Positions 24,305-32,319 of a stretch of DNA of 40,558 bases are shown one piece after another. The position numbers and the translations under genes were made by a program. The notes under the pieces were generated by a model. It saw nothing but the letters and a program-made list of their open reading frames with translations. It was not told the DNA's origin and searched no databases. The DNA is taken from positions 1 through 40,558 of the forward strand of contig NZ_MCIG01000023.1 of NCBI RefSeq assembly GCF_001705035.1, in the 5' to 3' direction. This stretch comes from Curtobacterium sp. UCD-KPL2560. GTDB lineage: Bacteria; Actinomycetota; Actinomycetes; Actinomycetales; Microbacteriaceae. Positions within the stretch are counted from its first letter, which is position 1. Each line of letters starts with the position of its first letter.

Positions 24305-25747
24305 GTGTCGAACACGTCCACCCAGCACGGCGAGGACCGTGCGTTCAAGGGGAAGGTCACCCTGTTCGCCATCGCGGCGGCTGTCGGCGGCTTCCTCTTC
24401 GGATTCGACTCCTCCGTCATCAACGGAGCCGTCGACGCGATCAAGGGCGAGTTCGGCCTGACCGAGGCAGCGAGCGGCTTCGCCGTCGCCTCGGCCCTGA
24501 TCGGCTGTGCCTTCGGCGCCTACTTCGCCGGTCGCCTCGCCGACCGCTGGGGTCGCACGCGCGTCATGTTCTGGGCCGCCGTGCTCTTCTTCGTGTCCTC
24601 GATCGGCAGCGCCTTCGCGTTCGCGACGTGGGACCTCGTGGTCTGGCGCCTCGTCGGCGGTCTCGGCATCGGCACCGCCTCGGTCATCGCGCCGGCCTAC
24701 ATCTCCGAGGTCTCCCCGAAGGCCATCCGCGGCCGCCTGGCATCGTTCCAGCAGCTCGCGATCACGCTCGGCATCTTCGCCGCGCTGCTGTCCGACCAGC
24801 TGTTCGCCGTCACCGCCGGTGGCGCGTCGGAGCAGGTGCTCGGTCTCGCCGCGTGGCGCTGGATGTTCCTCGTCGGCGTCGTCCCGTCGGTCGTCTACGG
24901 CGTCCTGGCCATCACGCTGCCGGAGTCCCCGCGCTTCCTGCTCGCCAAGGGCCGCAAGGAGGACGCCCGTGACGTGATGGGCAAGATCGTCCCGCGCGAC
25001 ACGGTGAACACGAGCCTCGAGGAGATCCAGGACGGCATCGAGAAGGAGGCCAAGGAGAAGAAGGGCTCCATCCGGGGCAACCGCTTCGGCCTGCAGCCGA
25101 TCGTCTGGGTCGGCATCATCCTCGCCGTCCTGCAGCAGTTCGTCGGCATCAACGTGATCTTCTACTACTCGACGACGCTCTGGCAGGCCGTCGGGTTCAA
25201 GGAGGAGGACTCGTTCCTCATCTCGACGATCACCTCGATCGTCAACGTCGCCGTCACCTTCATCGCGATCTTCAGCGTCGACAAGCTCGGCCGCAAGCCG
25301 CTGCTCGTCGCCGGTTCCGCGGGCATGTTCGTCTCGCTCACGATGGTCGCGGTCGCGTTCTCGCAGGCCGCGATCGTCGACGGTGCACCGCAGCTGCCCG
25401 GCGCGTGGGGCATCATCGCCCTCGTCTTCGCGAACCTGTTCGTCGTGTCGTTCGGTGCGACCTGGGGCCCGCTCATGTGGGTCCTGCTCGGCGAGATGTT
25501 CCCGAACCGCATCCGTGCGACGGCGCTCGGCGTCGGCTCGGCCGCGAACTGGATCGCCAACTTCGTGGTCACGATCACGTTCCCGGTGCTCTCCGGCTTC
25601 AACCTGACGGTGACCTACGGCATCTACGCGCTCTTCGCGCTCGTGTCCCTGTTCTTCGTGATCGCCAAGATCCCGGAGACGAAGGGTCGCTCGCTCGAGG
25701 AGATGGGCATCACGGCCGAGGGCGACACGGTCGACGCCAAGGCCTGA
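24305..25747 (+). CDS. Sugar porter family MFS transporter
   Basis: 480 residues, about 12 membrane helices. Sugar porter motifs are GGFLFGFDSSVINGA in helix 1, GRLADRWGR after helix 2, RLVGGLGIGTASVIAPAYISEVSPKAIRG in helix 4, PESPRFLLAKGR after helix 6, QQFVGINVIFYYS in helix 7 and PETKGRSLEEM near the end. Homologs are proton-sugar symporters for glucose, xylose, arabinose or inositol; the substrate cannot be read here. The start GTG 24305 follows CTGGAGCATC and precedes the conserved helix 1. It is monocistronic, with a promoter upstream and a long hairpin after it. Confidence 0.93.
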   Translation: MSNTSTQHGEDRAFKGKVTLFAIAAAVGGFLFGFDSSVINGAVDAIKGEFGLTEAASGFAVASALIGCAFGAYFAGRLADRWGRTRVMFWAAVLFFVSSIGSAFAFATWDLVVWRLVGGLGIGTASVIAPAYISEVSPKAIRGRLASFQQLAITLGIFAALLSDQLFAVTAGGASEQVLGLAAWRWMFLVGVVPSVVYGVLAITLPESPRFLLAKGRKEDARDVMGKIVPRDTVNTSLEEIQDGIEKEAKEKKGSIRGNRFGLQPIVWVGIILAVLQQFVGINVIFYYSTTLWQAVGFKEEDSFLISTITSIVNVAVTFIAIFSVDKLGRKPLLVAGSAGMFVSLTMVAVAFSQAAIVDGAPQLPGAWGIIALVFANLFVVSFGATWGPLMWVLLGEMFPNRIRATALGVGSAANWIANFVVTITFPVLSGFNLTVTYGIYALFALVSLFFVIAKIPETKGRSLEEMGITAEGDTVDAKA

Positions 25748-25763
25748 CCCACGCCGGTCGCCG

Positions 25764-25819
25764 GACGGGAGGCCCGGATCACCCACGCCGATCGGCGTGC
25801 GTGATCCGGGCCTCCCGTC
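25764..25819 (+). terminator. Long hairpin after the sugar porter
   Basis: 56-bp palindrome (25764-25791 with 25792-25819) with one C-C mismatch in the middle. Outer arms carry the GACGGGAGGC signature and the inner part is CACGCCGA|TCGGCGTG. Confidence 0.75.
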
Positions 25820-25822
25820 TGT

Positions 25823-25828
25823 TAACAT
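25823..25828 (+). promoter_or_regulatory. Possible -10 TAACAT for rpsB-tsf
   Basis: Directly after the hairpin. It would give a leader of about 200 nt (25835-26033) that holds several short inverted repeats, for example 25848-25866 (CAGCGCGCT and its complement). Nothing else was recognised in the leader. Confidence 0.4.
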
Positions 25829-26033
25829 GACTCCCGCAGCGCGCTCAGCGCGCTGACTTCGCGCGTCCACTGTGCTCATCCAACGGCACGTCCACCGGCC
25901 ACCGGTCCCGCTCCCACGAGCGGGCGGCCGTGCGGACAGGGCGCCAGGGGCCCCGACCACCGGTCGGGACCGACAACAACCGCAACCGTGCTCACGGCCC
26001 AACAGCCGTGCGCCGAGAACAAGGAGGGACGGC

Positions 26034-26930
26034 ATGGCCGTCGTCACCATCCGCCAGCTGCTCGACAGCGGCGTCCACTTCGGACACCAGACCCGTCGGT
26101 GGAACCCGAAGGTGAAGCGCTTCATCCTCGCCGAGCGCTCGGGCATCCACATCATCGACCTGCAGCAGTCGCTGGCCTTCATCGACCGCGCGTACGACTT
26201 CGTCAAGGAGACGGTCGCGCACGGTGGCACGATCCTCTTCGTGGGCACCAAGAAGCAGGCCCAGGGCTCCATCGCCGAGCAGGCGACCCGCGTCGGCCAG
26301 CCGTACGTCAACCAGCGTTGGCTCGGCGGTCTGCTCACGAACTTCCAGACGGTCTCCAAGCGTCTCGCGCGCATGAAGGAGCTCGAGGAGATCGACTTCG
26401 ACGACACGACGAAGGGCTTCACCAAGAAGGAGCTCCTCATCAAGAAGCGCGAGCTGGACAAGCTCCACAAGACCCTCGGTGGTATCCGCAACCTCACGCG
26501 GACCCCGAGCGCGCTCTGGATCGTCGACACCAAGAAGGAGCACCTCGCCGTCGACGAGGCGCAGAAGCTCGGGATCCCGGTCATCGGCATCCTCGACACC
26601 AACTGCGACCCCGACGAGATCACGTACCCGATCCCGGGCAACGACGACGCGATCCGCTCCGTCGGCCTCCTCACCCGCATCGTCGCCGACGCCGCGGCCG
26701 AGGGCCTGAAGACCCGCCACAACGGTGGCGACGAAGAAGAGGCCGAGCCCCTCGCCGAGTGGGAGCAGGAGCTCCTCGGTGGCGAGCAGGCCGCTCCGGC
26801 AGCCGACGCCGCGCCGGTCGCCGAGACCCCGGTCGAGGAGAACGACGCCGACGCGCAGGTCGCCGCGAAGGAGATCGGCGAGCCGATCGCCGAGGCCGAC
26901 AAGAACGCCGAAGCCACCCCCGCCGAGTGA
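26034..26930 (+). CDS. rpsB: 30S ribosomal protein uS2
   Basis: 298 residues. Core uS2 (about 1-225): [68 protein letters not shown] and [28 protein letters not shown]. An acidic Ala/Glu-rich tail of about 70 residues follows, longer than in E. coli and common in actinobacteria. The ATG at 26034 follows AAGGAGGGA. It is first in the rpsB-tsf operon, with a long leader that may carry autoregulation. Confidence 0.98.
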   Translation: MAVVTIRQLLDSGVHFGHQTRRWNPKVKRFILAERSGIHIIDLQQSLAFIDRAYDFVKETVAHGGTILFVGTKKQAQGSIAEQATRVGQPYVNQRWLGGLLTNFQTVSKRLARMKELEEIDFDDTTKGFTKKELLIKKRELDKLHKTLGGIRNLTRTPSALWIVDTKKEHLAVDEAQKLGIPVIGILDTNCDPDEITYPIPGNDDAIRSVGLLTRIVADAAAEGLKTRHNGGDEEEAEPLAEWEQELLGGEQAAPAADAAPVAETPVEENDADAQVAAKEIGEPIAEADKNAEATPAE

Positions 26931-26935
26931 CATCC

Positions 26936-26967
26936 GGGGGCGCCGGGCCGGTCGGCTCGGCGCCCCC
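26936..26967 (+). terminator. Hairpin between rpsB and tsf, likely attenuator
   Basis: 10-bp stem GGGGGCGCCG (26936-26945) with CGGCGCCCCC (26958-26967), then a pyrimidine-rich TCCTTCTCTCTCC tail. It could lower tsf expression relative to rpsB. Confidence 0.6.
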
Positions 26968-27010
26968 TCCTTCTCTCTCCACAACTCCAGTCCAGAAAGG
27001 ACTCCAGCCA

Positions 27011-27838
27011 ATGGCCAACTACAGCCTTGCTGACGTGAAGAAGCTCCGTGAGGACCTCGGGGCCGGCATGATGGACGCCAAGAACGCGCTCGTCGAGGCC
27101 GACGGCGACTACGACAAGGCCGTCGAGCTCCTCCGCATCAAGGGCGCGAAGGCCGTCGCCAAGCGCGACGACCGTGCGACCTCCGAGGGCGTCGTCGTGG
27201 CGTCGACCGAGGGTGGCGCCGCCACCGTCGTCGAGCTCGCCAGCGAGACCGACTTCGTCGCGAAGAACGAGAAGTTCACCACCCTCGCCGACAAGGTCGT
27301 CGCCGCGGTCGCCGCCGCCGGCGCGTCCGACGTCGAGGCCGGCAACGCCGCGCCGCTCGACGGCAAGACGGTCGCCGAGGCGATCGACGAGGCCGCCGCC
27401 GCACTGGGCGAGAAGCTCGCGCTCCGCACGGTCACCCGTGTCGAGGGCGACGCCTTCGAGGTCTACCTGCACAAGACCAGCCAGGACCTGCCGCCGCAGA
27501 TCGCCGTCGTCATCGCCTACTCGGGCTCCGACGCCGCCGAGGCCCGCTCGATCGCGCAGCACGTCGCGTTCGCGAACCCGACGTACCTCACCCGCGACGA
27601 GATCCCGGCCGAGGCGATCGAGAAGGAGCGCGCGACCGTCGAGGCGATCACGCGCGAGGAGGGCAAGCCGGAGGCCGCCCTCCCGAAGATCGTCGAGGGT
27701 CGCCTCAACGCCTACCGCAAGCAGGTCGCGCTGCTCGAGCAGGACTACGCGAAGGACAACAAGCTGTCCGTCGCGAAGGCCGCCGAGAACGCCGGCATCA
27801 CCATCCAGGGCTTCGCCCGCGTCAAGGTCGGCGCGTAA
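27011..27838 (+). CDS. tsf: Translation elongation factor Ts
   Basis: 275-residue nucleotide exchange factor for EF-Tu. It has the N-terminal UBA-like domain (ADVKKLREDLGAGMMDAKNALVEADGDYDKA), the TDFVAKNEKF exchange motif near 79-88, and the paired core domains (DLPPQIAVVIAYSG, VAFANPTYLTRDEIP, ALLEQDYAKD). The ATG at 27011 follows AAAGGA at a distance of ten bases. It is downstream of rpsB across the 80-bp gap with the hairpin, and ends at a strong terminator. Confidence 0.98.
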   Translation: MANYSLADVKKLREDLGAGMMDAKNALVEADGDYDKAVELLRIKGAKAVAKRDDRATSEGVVVASTEGGAATVVELASETDFVAKNEKFTTLADKVVAAVAAAGASDVEAGNAAPLDGKTVAEAIDEAAAALGEKLALRTVTRVEGDAFEVYLHKTSQDLPPQIAVVIAYSGSDAAEARSIAQHVAFANPTYLTRDEIPAEAIEKERATVEAITREEGKPEAALPKIVEGRLNAYRKQVALLEQDYAKDNKLSVAKAAENAGITIQGFARVKVGA

Positions 27839-27848
27839 CGAACCCGTG

Positions 27849-27889
27849 ACGGGGTCAGGAACCGAGAACCGGTTCCTGGCCCCGTTTTC
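27849..27889 (+). terminator. Rho-independent terminator of rpsB-tsf
   Basis: 15-bp stem (27849-27863 with 27871-27885, one G-U pair), a 7-nt loop, and a TTTTC tail. It is the most canonical terminator in the window. Confidence 0.9.
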
Positions 27890-27956
27890 GCGCGCCGAGG
27901 GGCGCGCACCCGGCCTGGAGGCGCGACCCGCCTCCGCCGGACCGGCTGCGGCCGGG

Positions 27957-27962
27957 TAGATT
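27957..27962 (+). promoter_or_regulatory. -10 hexamer TAGATT for pyrH
   Basis: 32 bases before the ATG. The leader of about 25 nt includes GAAGG as ribosome-binding site. Confidence 0.5.
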
Positions 27963-27993
27963 CCCACGAGACATTCGACGAAGGGTGCGCCAC

Positions 27994-28713
27994 ATGACGA
28001 ACGAGAAGACCGGACGCCGCCGGGTCCTGCTGAAGCTGTCGGGGGAGGCCTTCGGAGCCGGGTCGCTCGGGGTGAACCCGGACGTGATCGGCACCATCGC
28101 GAAGGAGATCGCCGCGGCCGCCCAGGACGTCGAGGTCGCGATCGTGGTCGGCGGCGGGAACTTCTTCCGCGGTGCCGAGCTGTCGCAGCGCGGGATGGAC
28201 CGCGGCCGTGCCGACTACATGGGCATGCTCGGGACCGTGATGAACGCCCTCGCGCTGCAGGACTTCCTCGAGCAGGCCGGGGCCGCCACGCGCGTGCAGT
28301 CCGCGATCAGCATGACCCAGGTCGCGGAGCCGTACATCCCGCGGCGCGCCGAGCGGCACCTCGAGAAGGGCCGCATCGTCATCTTCGGTGCCGGCGCGGG
28401 CCTGCCGTACTTCTCGACCGACACCGTGGCCGCACAGCGCGCGCTCGAGATCGACGCGCACGAGGTGCTCGTCGCGAAGAACGGCGTCGACGGGGTCTAC
28501 ACCGCCGACCCGAAGAAGGACACGAGCGCCGAGAAGCTCGACCACGTGACCTACCAGGACGCCCTGCTGCAGGGGCTGAAGGTCGTCGACGCCACGGCCT
28601 TCTCGCTCTGCATGGACAACGGCATGCCGATGCACGTGTTCGGCATGGAGGGCGCCGGCAACGTCGCGGCGGCGATCCGCGGGGAGCGGATCGGCACGGT
28701 GGTCAGCAACTGA
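27994..28713 (+). CDS. pyrH: Uridylate kinase PyrH
   Basis: 239-residue UMP kinase (UMP to UDP) of the amino acid kinase fold. Motifs are [23 protein letters not shown] (near 52-62), [19 protein letters not shown] and [14 protein letters not shown], plus the C-terminal [22 protein letters not shown]. The ATG at 27994 is preferred over GTG 27985 because GAAGG lies nine or more bases upstream of the ATG. It heads the pyrH-frr-cdsA set; frr also has its own possible -10. Confidence 0.97.
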   Translation: MTNEKTGRRRVLLKLSGEAFGAGSLGVNPDVIGTIAKEIAAAAQDVEVAIVVGGGNFFRGAELSQRGMDRGRADYMGMLGTVMNALALQDFLEQAGAATRVQSAISMTQVAEPYIPRRAERHLEKGRIVIFGAGAGLPYFSTDTVAAQRALEIDAHEVLVAKNGVDGVYTADPKKDTSAEKLDHVTYQDALLQGLKVVDATAFSLCMDNGMPMHVFGMEGAGNVAAAIRGERIGTVVSN

Positions 28714-28727
28714 CCCCGGCCGCTGAC

Positions 28728-28733
28728 TAGACT
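28728..28733 (+). promoter_or_regulatory. -10 hexamer TAGACT for frr
   Basis: In the 47-bp gap between pyrH and frr. It gives a leader of about 20 nt with AAGGAG. Confidence 0.45.
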
Positions 28734-28760
28734 CGACAGCAGTACCGAAGGAGAACCACC

Positions 28761-29315
28761 GTGATCAGTGATGTCCTGACCGAAGCCACCGAGAAGATGG
28801 CGAAGGCCGTCGACGTCGCCAAGGACGACTTCGCGACCGTCCGTACCGGACGCATCAACGCCGCCCTCTTCCAGAAGATCCCGGTCGACTACTACGGCAC
28901 GCCGACGCCGCTCGCGCAGCTGGCGTCGCTGCAGACGCCCGAGGCCCGCACGCTCATCGTCACGCCGTACGACAAGTCGGCGCTGAAGGAGATCGAGCGC
29001 GCGATAGCGACGTTCCCGAACCTCGGCGCGAGCCCGACGAACGACGGCGAGATCGTCCGCGTGACGATCCCGGAGCTCACCCAGGACCGTCGCAAGGAGT
29101 TCGTGAAGCTCGTGCGCGGCAAGGGCGAGGACCACAAGGTCGTCATCCGCAACATCCGTCGTCGTGCCAAGGACGACCTCGACGCGCTGAAGGGTGAGAT
29201 CTCCGACGACGAGATCGCCCGCGGCGACAAGGACCTCGAGTCGCTCACGAAGAAGCACGTCGACCAGATCGACGACGCGCTGAAGAAGAAGGAAGCCGAA
29301 CTCCTCGAGGTCTGA
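28761..29315 (+). CDS. frr: Ribosome recycling factor
   Basis: 184 residues, normal length. RRF splits post-termination ribosomes together with EF-G. Conserved parts are [63 protein letters not shown] and [15 protein letters not shown]. The start GTG 28761 has AAGGAG ending six bases before it. The stop and the cdsA start overlap (TGATG), so cdsA translation is coupled. Confidence 0.98.
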   Translation: MISDVLTEATEKMAKAVDVAKDDFATVRTGRINAALFQKIPVDYYGTPTPLAQLASLQTPEARTLIVTPYDKSALKEIERAIATFPNLGASPTNDGEIVRVTIPELTQDRRKEFVKLVRGKGEDHKVVIRNIRRRAKDDLDALKGEISDDEIARGDKDLESLTKKHVDQIDDALKKKEAELLEV

Positions 29316-30310
29316 TGCGTCTCCCCGACCCGGGCGGCGACCGCCCCACGCAACCGCGCCCGTCCGCGAAGAAGGGGCTCCGTCAGGACTTCGACGCCCG
29401 TGCCCGCGCGGCGCGCGCCGACTTCGAAGCGCAGCTCCGTCAGCGCAAGGCTGAGTTCGGCGCGCGCAACGAGGCACTCACGGCGCGGACCGGGCGGAAC
29501 CTGCCGGCCGCGATCGCCATCGCCCTGGCGTTCGCGGTCGTCATGCTCGGGTCGCTCCTGCTGTGGAAGCCGTCGTTCATGGTCGTCGCAGCGTTCCTGC
29601 TCGGCGTCGCCGTGTACGAACTCGCGAGTGCGATGCGCTTTGCCGGCCGGGACGTCCCGCGCATCCCGAGCGTCGTGGCGGCGGTCGGCATGGTGCCGGC
29701 CGCGTTCCTCGGCGGTCAGGTCGCGGCGCTGTTCGCGGTGCTCGGCGGCATCCTGCTCATCGTGGTGTGGCGGCTCGTCGAGGTCGCGGTCGAACGCGAG
29801 AAGCCCCCGGCCGGGCACGTCGCGCGGGACCTGACGAACGGGCTGTTCGTCCAGGCGTACATCACGGTGCTCGGCGCCTGCATCGTCCTGCTCTCGGCGC
29901 AGCCCCGCGGCGAGCTCTGGGTCATCGCCTTCATCCTCGTCGTCGTGGCCGTCGACACCGGTGCCTACGCGACCGGGCTCAACCTCGGCAAGCACCCGAT
30001 GGCACCGCGGATCAGCCCGAAGAAGACCTGGGAGGGCTTCGCGGGGTCCGTCGCGGCGAGCATCGTCATGGGCATCCTGGTCGTCTGGCTCATGCTCGGT
30101 CTGCCGTGGTGGACCGGCATCGTCCTCGGCGTCCTCATCTCGGGGTCGGCGACGCTGGGGGACCTCACCGAGTCGATGATCAAGCGGGACCTCGGGATCA
30201 AGGACATCTCGTCCTTCCTGCCCGGGCACGGGGGACTCCTCGACCGGATCGACAGCATCCTGCCGTCGGCCGCGGTCGCGTACGGGCTGTTCCTCGTCGT
30301 CGTGCACTGA
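29315..30310 (+). CDS. cdsA: Phosphatidate cytidylyltransferase
   Basis: 331 residues. CdsA makes CDP-diacylglycerol, the branch point of phospholipid synthesis. The N-terminal 65 residues are cytoplasmic, charged and helical (KKGLRQDFDARARAARADFEAQLRQRKAEF), an extension typical of actinobacteria. About eight membrane helices follow. The family signature SATLGDLTESMIKRDLGIKD (20 residues), followed by the FLPGHGGLLDRIDS stretch, is complete near the C-terminus. ISPKKTWEGFAGS is also conserved. No terminator is seen after the stop; 30311-30438 is non-coding. Confidence 0.97.
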   Translation: MRLPDPGGDRPTQPRPSAKKGLRQDFDARARAARADFEAQLRQRKAEFGARNEALTARTGRNLPAAIAIALAFAVVMLGSLLLWKPSFMVVAAFLLGVAVYELASAMRFAGRDVPRIPSVVAAVGMVPAAFLGGQVAALFAVLGGILLIVVWRLVEVAVEREKPPAGHVARDLTNGLFVQAYITVLGACIVLLSAQPRGELWVIAFILVVVAVDTGAYATGLNLGKHPMAPRISPKKTWEGFAGSVAASIVMGILVVWLMLGLPWWTGIVLGVLISGSATLGDLTESMIKRDLGIKDISSFLPGHGGLLDRIDSILPSAAVAYGLFLVVVH

Positions 30311-30425
30311 CGAGCTGCCGCAGGGCCTCGGTCGCGCGCGCACGCGCTCCCCGTGGTCGCGTCGCCGTCGTGCACTGACAGGGTGGCGTGAGGCGCGTCC
30401 AGCCAGCCCCATGGTCGAGTGCTGG

Positions 30426-30431
30426 CAGAAT
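30426..30431 (+). promoter_or_regulatory. -10 hexamer CAGAAT for the DivIVA-like gene
   Basis: Seven bases before GTG 30439. Leaderless spacing; no Shine-Dalgarno sequence. Confidence 0.5.
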
Positions 30432-30438
30432 GTCGCCC

Positions 30439-30987
30439 GTGGCCACCACCTTCCCCACCGCAGACCGGAAAGCCCTCGGGTACGACGTCGACGAGGTCGA
30501 CCGGTTCCTCGAGGACGCCCGACGCGCGTACACCGCCGCCGACACCGCTCCCGGCATCGAGGCAGCGAAGATCCGCGCGACGGCCTTCTCGATGAAGAAG
30601 GGCGGGTACTCGACGGCCCACGTCGACGCCGCCCTCGAACGCCTCGAGGACGCCTTCGCCGCCCGGGAGCGCGAGCGTGAGATCGCCGACGTCGGCAAGA
30701 AGGCGTGGTACGCCGAAGCCCGCACCAAGGCCTCGGACGTGGTGGCCCGGCTCGAACGTCCGGACCGACAGCGGTTCGCCCGCACGAGCCCGCTCGGCAC
30801 CGGCTACCACCCGAAGGACGTCGACGCGTTCGCGCAGCGCCTGGCCGGGTACTTCCGCGACGGCAAGCCGCTGAGCCTCACCGAGGTCCGCTCGGTCGTG
30901 TTCCGCCCGAAGCACGGCGGCTACCGCGAAGCGCAGGTCGACGCACTGCTCGACGCCGTCGTCGAGGTCATGCTCGCCGTCCGCTGA
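30439..30987 (+). CDS. Small protein with two DivIVA-type (DivI1A-like) motifs
   Basis: 182 residues. Residues about 5-65 (FPTADRKALGYDVDEVDRFLED, FSMKKGGYSTAHVDAALERLED) and about 115-175 (GTGYHPKDVDAFAQRLAGYF, SVVFRPKHGGYREAQVDALLDAVVEV) are two copies of the short DivIVA-like unit GY-x-x-x-x-VD followed by F-x-x-x-x-GGY-x-x-x-x-VD. In DivIVA this unit precedes the coiled coil and mediates membrane or polar targeting. No long coiled coil follows here, so it is not a full DivIVA; it may act as an adaptor at the pole or septum. The start GTG 30439 is supported by the -10 spacing and by conservation starting at FPTADRK. Confidence 0.75.
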   Translation: MATTFPTADRKALGYDVDEVDRFLEDARRAYTAADTAPGIEAAKIRATAFSMKKGGYSTAHVDAALERLEDAFAAREREREIADVGKKAWYAEARTKASDVVARLERPDRQRFARTSPLGTGYHPKDVDAFAQRLAGYFRDGKPLSLTEVRSVVFRPKHGGYREAQVDALLDAVVEVMLAVR

Positions 30988-31031
30988 CGACGCGCTGGCA
31001 GGCGGTGCTTCTCATCGCGTGACCATTCCGT

Positions 31032-31037
31032 TATCCT
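31032..31037 (+). promoter_or_regulatory. -10 hexamer TATCCT for the transglycosylase-like gene
   Basis: Ten bases before ATG 31048, giving a leader of about 3-4 nt. Confidence 0.45.
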
Positions 31038-31047
31038 GGACGGACTC

Positions 31048-32004
31048 ATGGGCAGGCACACGGCAGACCTCAGCGAAGACCGCGGCACCCGCGACCACCT
31101 CGACCGTCCGGTCGTCGGTGAGCGCCGCGCGGCACGTGACCGACTCCGCACCTCGGAGCACGCGGTCATCCACACGGCACCGCAGGCCGTGACGGCCTCG
31201 ATCCCGGCGGCACCCGAGAGCGCACCCGCTCGCAAGGAGCGCACCGCGACCACCGGCTCCGTCCCGCGTACGGTCGTCGACCACCGCGTCGTCGCCCAGC
31301 GTCGAGCCACCCCGTCCGCTCGGGTGACCGTGGCACGGACCGCGCCGAAGCGATCGGTCGGGTCGTTCATGCGGTCTCGCGCGACGATCCCGGCGCTGTC
31401 CTTCTTCGCGGTCTTCGGGTTCGTCGGCGGCTCGCTCTTCAACCCGATGCAGCCCGACGTCGCCCAGGCCGCGGTCACCGCGCCCGTGCTCGTCAAGGCG
31501 CCGGTCGCTCCCCAGCAGTACTCGACGCACGGTACGTACGCCGCGTTCGACGTGTCGCGCGACGAGTACGGCGTCACCGTGCCGGCCCCGAAGGTCGCGG
31601 CCCCGCCGGTCGAGGCGACCGACGACGCGACCGACAGCGCCGCGGCGGCGAAGCAGAAGATCACCCCGTCGAACGCCGTCGCACCCGCAGCGGCGACGCC
31701 GAACCCGGGCAGCGCGCAGGCCATCGCGCAGCAGCTCGTCGCCGCCCGTGGTTGGGGCTCCGACCAGTACAGCTGCCTCGTCTCGCTCTGGAACAAGGAG
31801 TCGGGCTGGCGCGTCAACGCGTACAACCCGAGCGGTGCGTACGGCATCCCGCAGGCGCTCCCCGGCAGCAAGATGGCGTCGGCCGGTGCTGACTGGCAGA
31901 CGAACCCCGCCACGCAGATCACCTGGGGCCTCAACTACATCTCCGGTGTCTACGGCACGCCTTGCAACGCGTGGGGTCACAGCCAGCGGCTCAACTGGTA
32001 CTGA
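31048..32004 (+). CDS. Membrane-anchored lytic transglycosylase-like protein
   Basis: 318 residues. A basic, disordered cytoplasmic N-terminus of about 110 residues precedes one membrane helix (about 112-133, ATIPALSFFAVFGFVGGSLF). An Ala/Pro-rich external linker follows, then a C-terminal lysozyme-like domain (about 225-318). That domain has the motif LWNKESGWRVNAYNPSGAYG, in which Glu251 is the likely catalytic acid, and then IPQALPGSKMA and the end WGHSQRLNWY. This is the SLT/aggregation-promoting-factor C-terminal type that cuts peptidoglycan glycan strands. It lies just after a DivIVA-like gene, which suggests a role in cell-wall growth. Activity is inferred from the fold. Confidence 0.82.
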   Translation: MGRHTADLSEDRGTRDHLDRPVVGERRAARDRLRTSEHAVIHTAPQAVTASIPAAPESAPARKERTATTGSVPRTVVDHRVVAQRRATPSARVTVARTAPKRSVGSFMRSRATIPALSFFAVFGFVGGSLFNPMQPDVAQAAVTAPVLVKAPVAPQQYSTHGTYAAFDVSRDEYGVTVPAPKVAAPPVEATDDATDSAAAAKQKITPSNAVAPAAATPNPGSAQAIAQQLVAARGWGSDQYSCLVSLWNKESGWRVNAYNPSGAYGIPQALPGSKMASAGADWQTNPATQITWGLNYISGVYGTPCNAWGHSQRLNWY

Positions 32005-32016
32005 TCGGTCCCGGGG

Positions 32017-32319
32017 GTGCCGCGCAGCAACCGACCGCGGCGTCCCCGCGGTGCGGTTCCCGAGTCTGAGGACGAGGTCGGTCTTGACCGCCTGATGTCC
32101 GGGTGGAAGCGGACCGAGGTCCGGCGCGGTCGGACCTTCACCGTCCAGCCCGTCTCGGCTGCCTCCGCCCAGAAGGAGTACGTCTGCCCCGGGTGCGGTG
32201 GCACCGTCCTGCCCGGGACCGCCCACGTCGTCGTCTGGCGTGCCGACGGCGTGCTCGGCGACGAAGCCGACCTGGCGTCACGCCGTCACTGGCACAACCA
32301 CTGCTGGAGCATCGCATGA
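32017..32319 (+). CDS. Small zinc-ribbon-like protein
   Basis: 100 residues. A basic N-terminus (PRSNRPRRPRG) is followed by RRGRTFTVQPVSAASAQKEYVCPGCG and a C-terminal HWHNHCWSIA. Cys57 and Cys60 with His and Cys residues among 91-96 can form a zinc site. Relatives in Microbacteriaceae are often labelled ATP/GTP-binding protein, but no P-loop is visible, so I do not use that name. Its stop overlaps the start of the hydrolase gene (ATGA). The start GTG 32017 lies only 12 bases after the transglycosylase stop, so the three genes may form one transcript. Confidence 0.75.
   Translation: MPRSNRPRRPRGAVPESEDEVGLDRLMSGWKRTEVRRGRTFTVQPVSAASAQKEYVCPGCGGTVLPGTAHVVVWRADGVLGDEADLASRRHWHNHCWSIA

Noticed and set aside
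23273-27967. 1564-codon minus-strand frame across the M23, transporter, rpsB and tsf region.
   Set aside because: Antisense shadow of several certain genes; composition is low-complexity Arg, Asp and Gly.
30296-30380. GTCGTGCACTGAC at the end of cdsA and again near 30368, as a duplicated gene end.
   Set aside because: Only 13 bases are shared and there is no longer similarity; likely chance or a minor slippage remnant.
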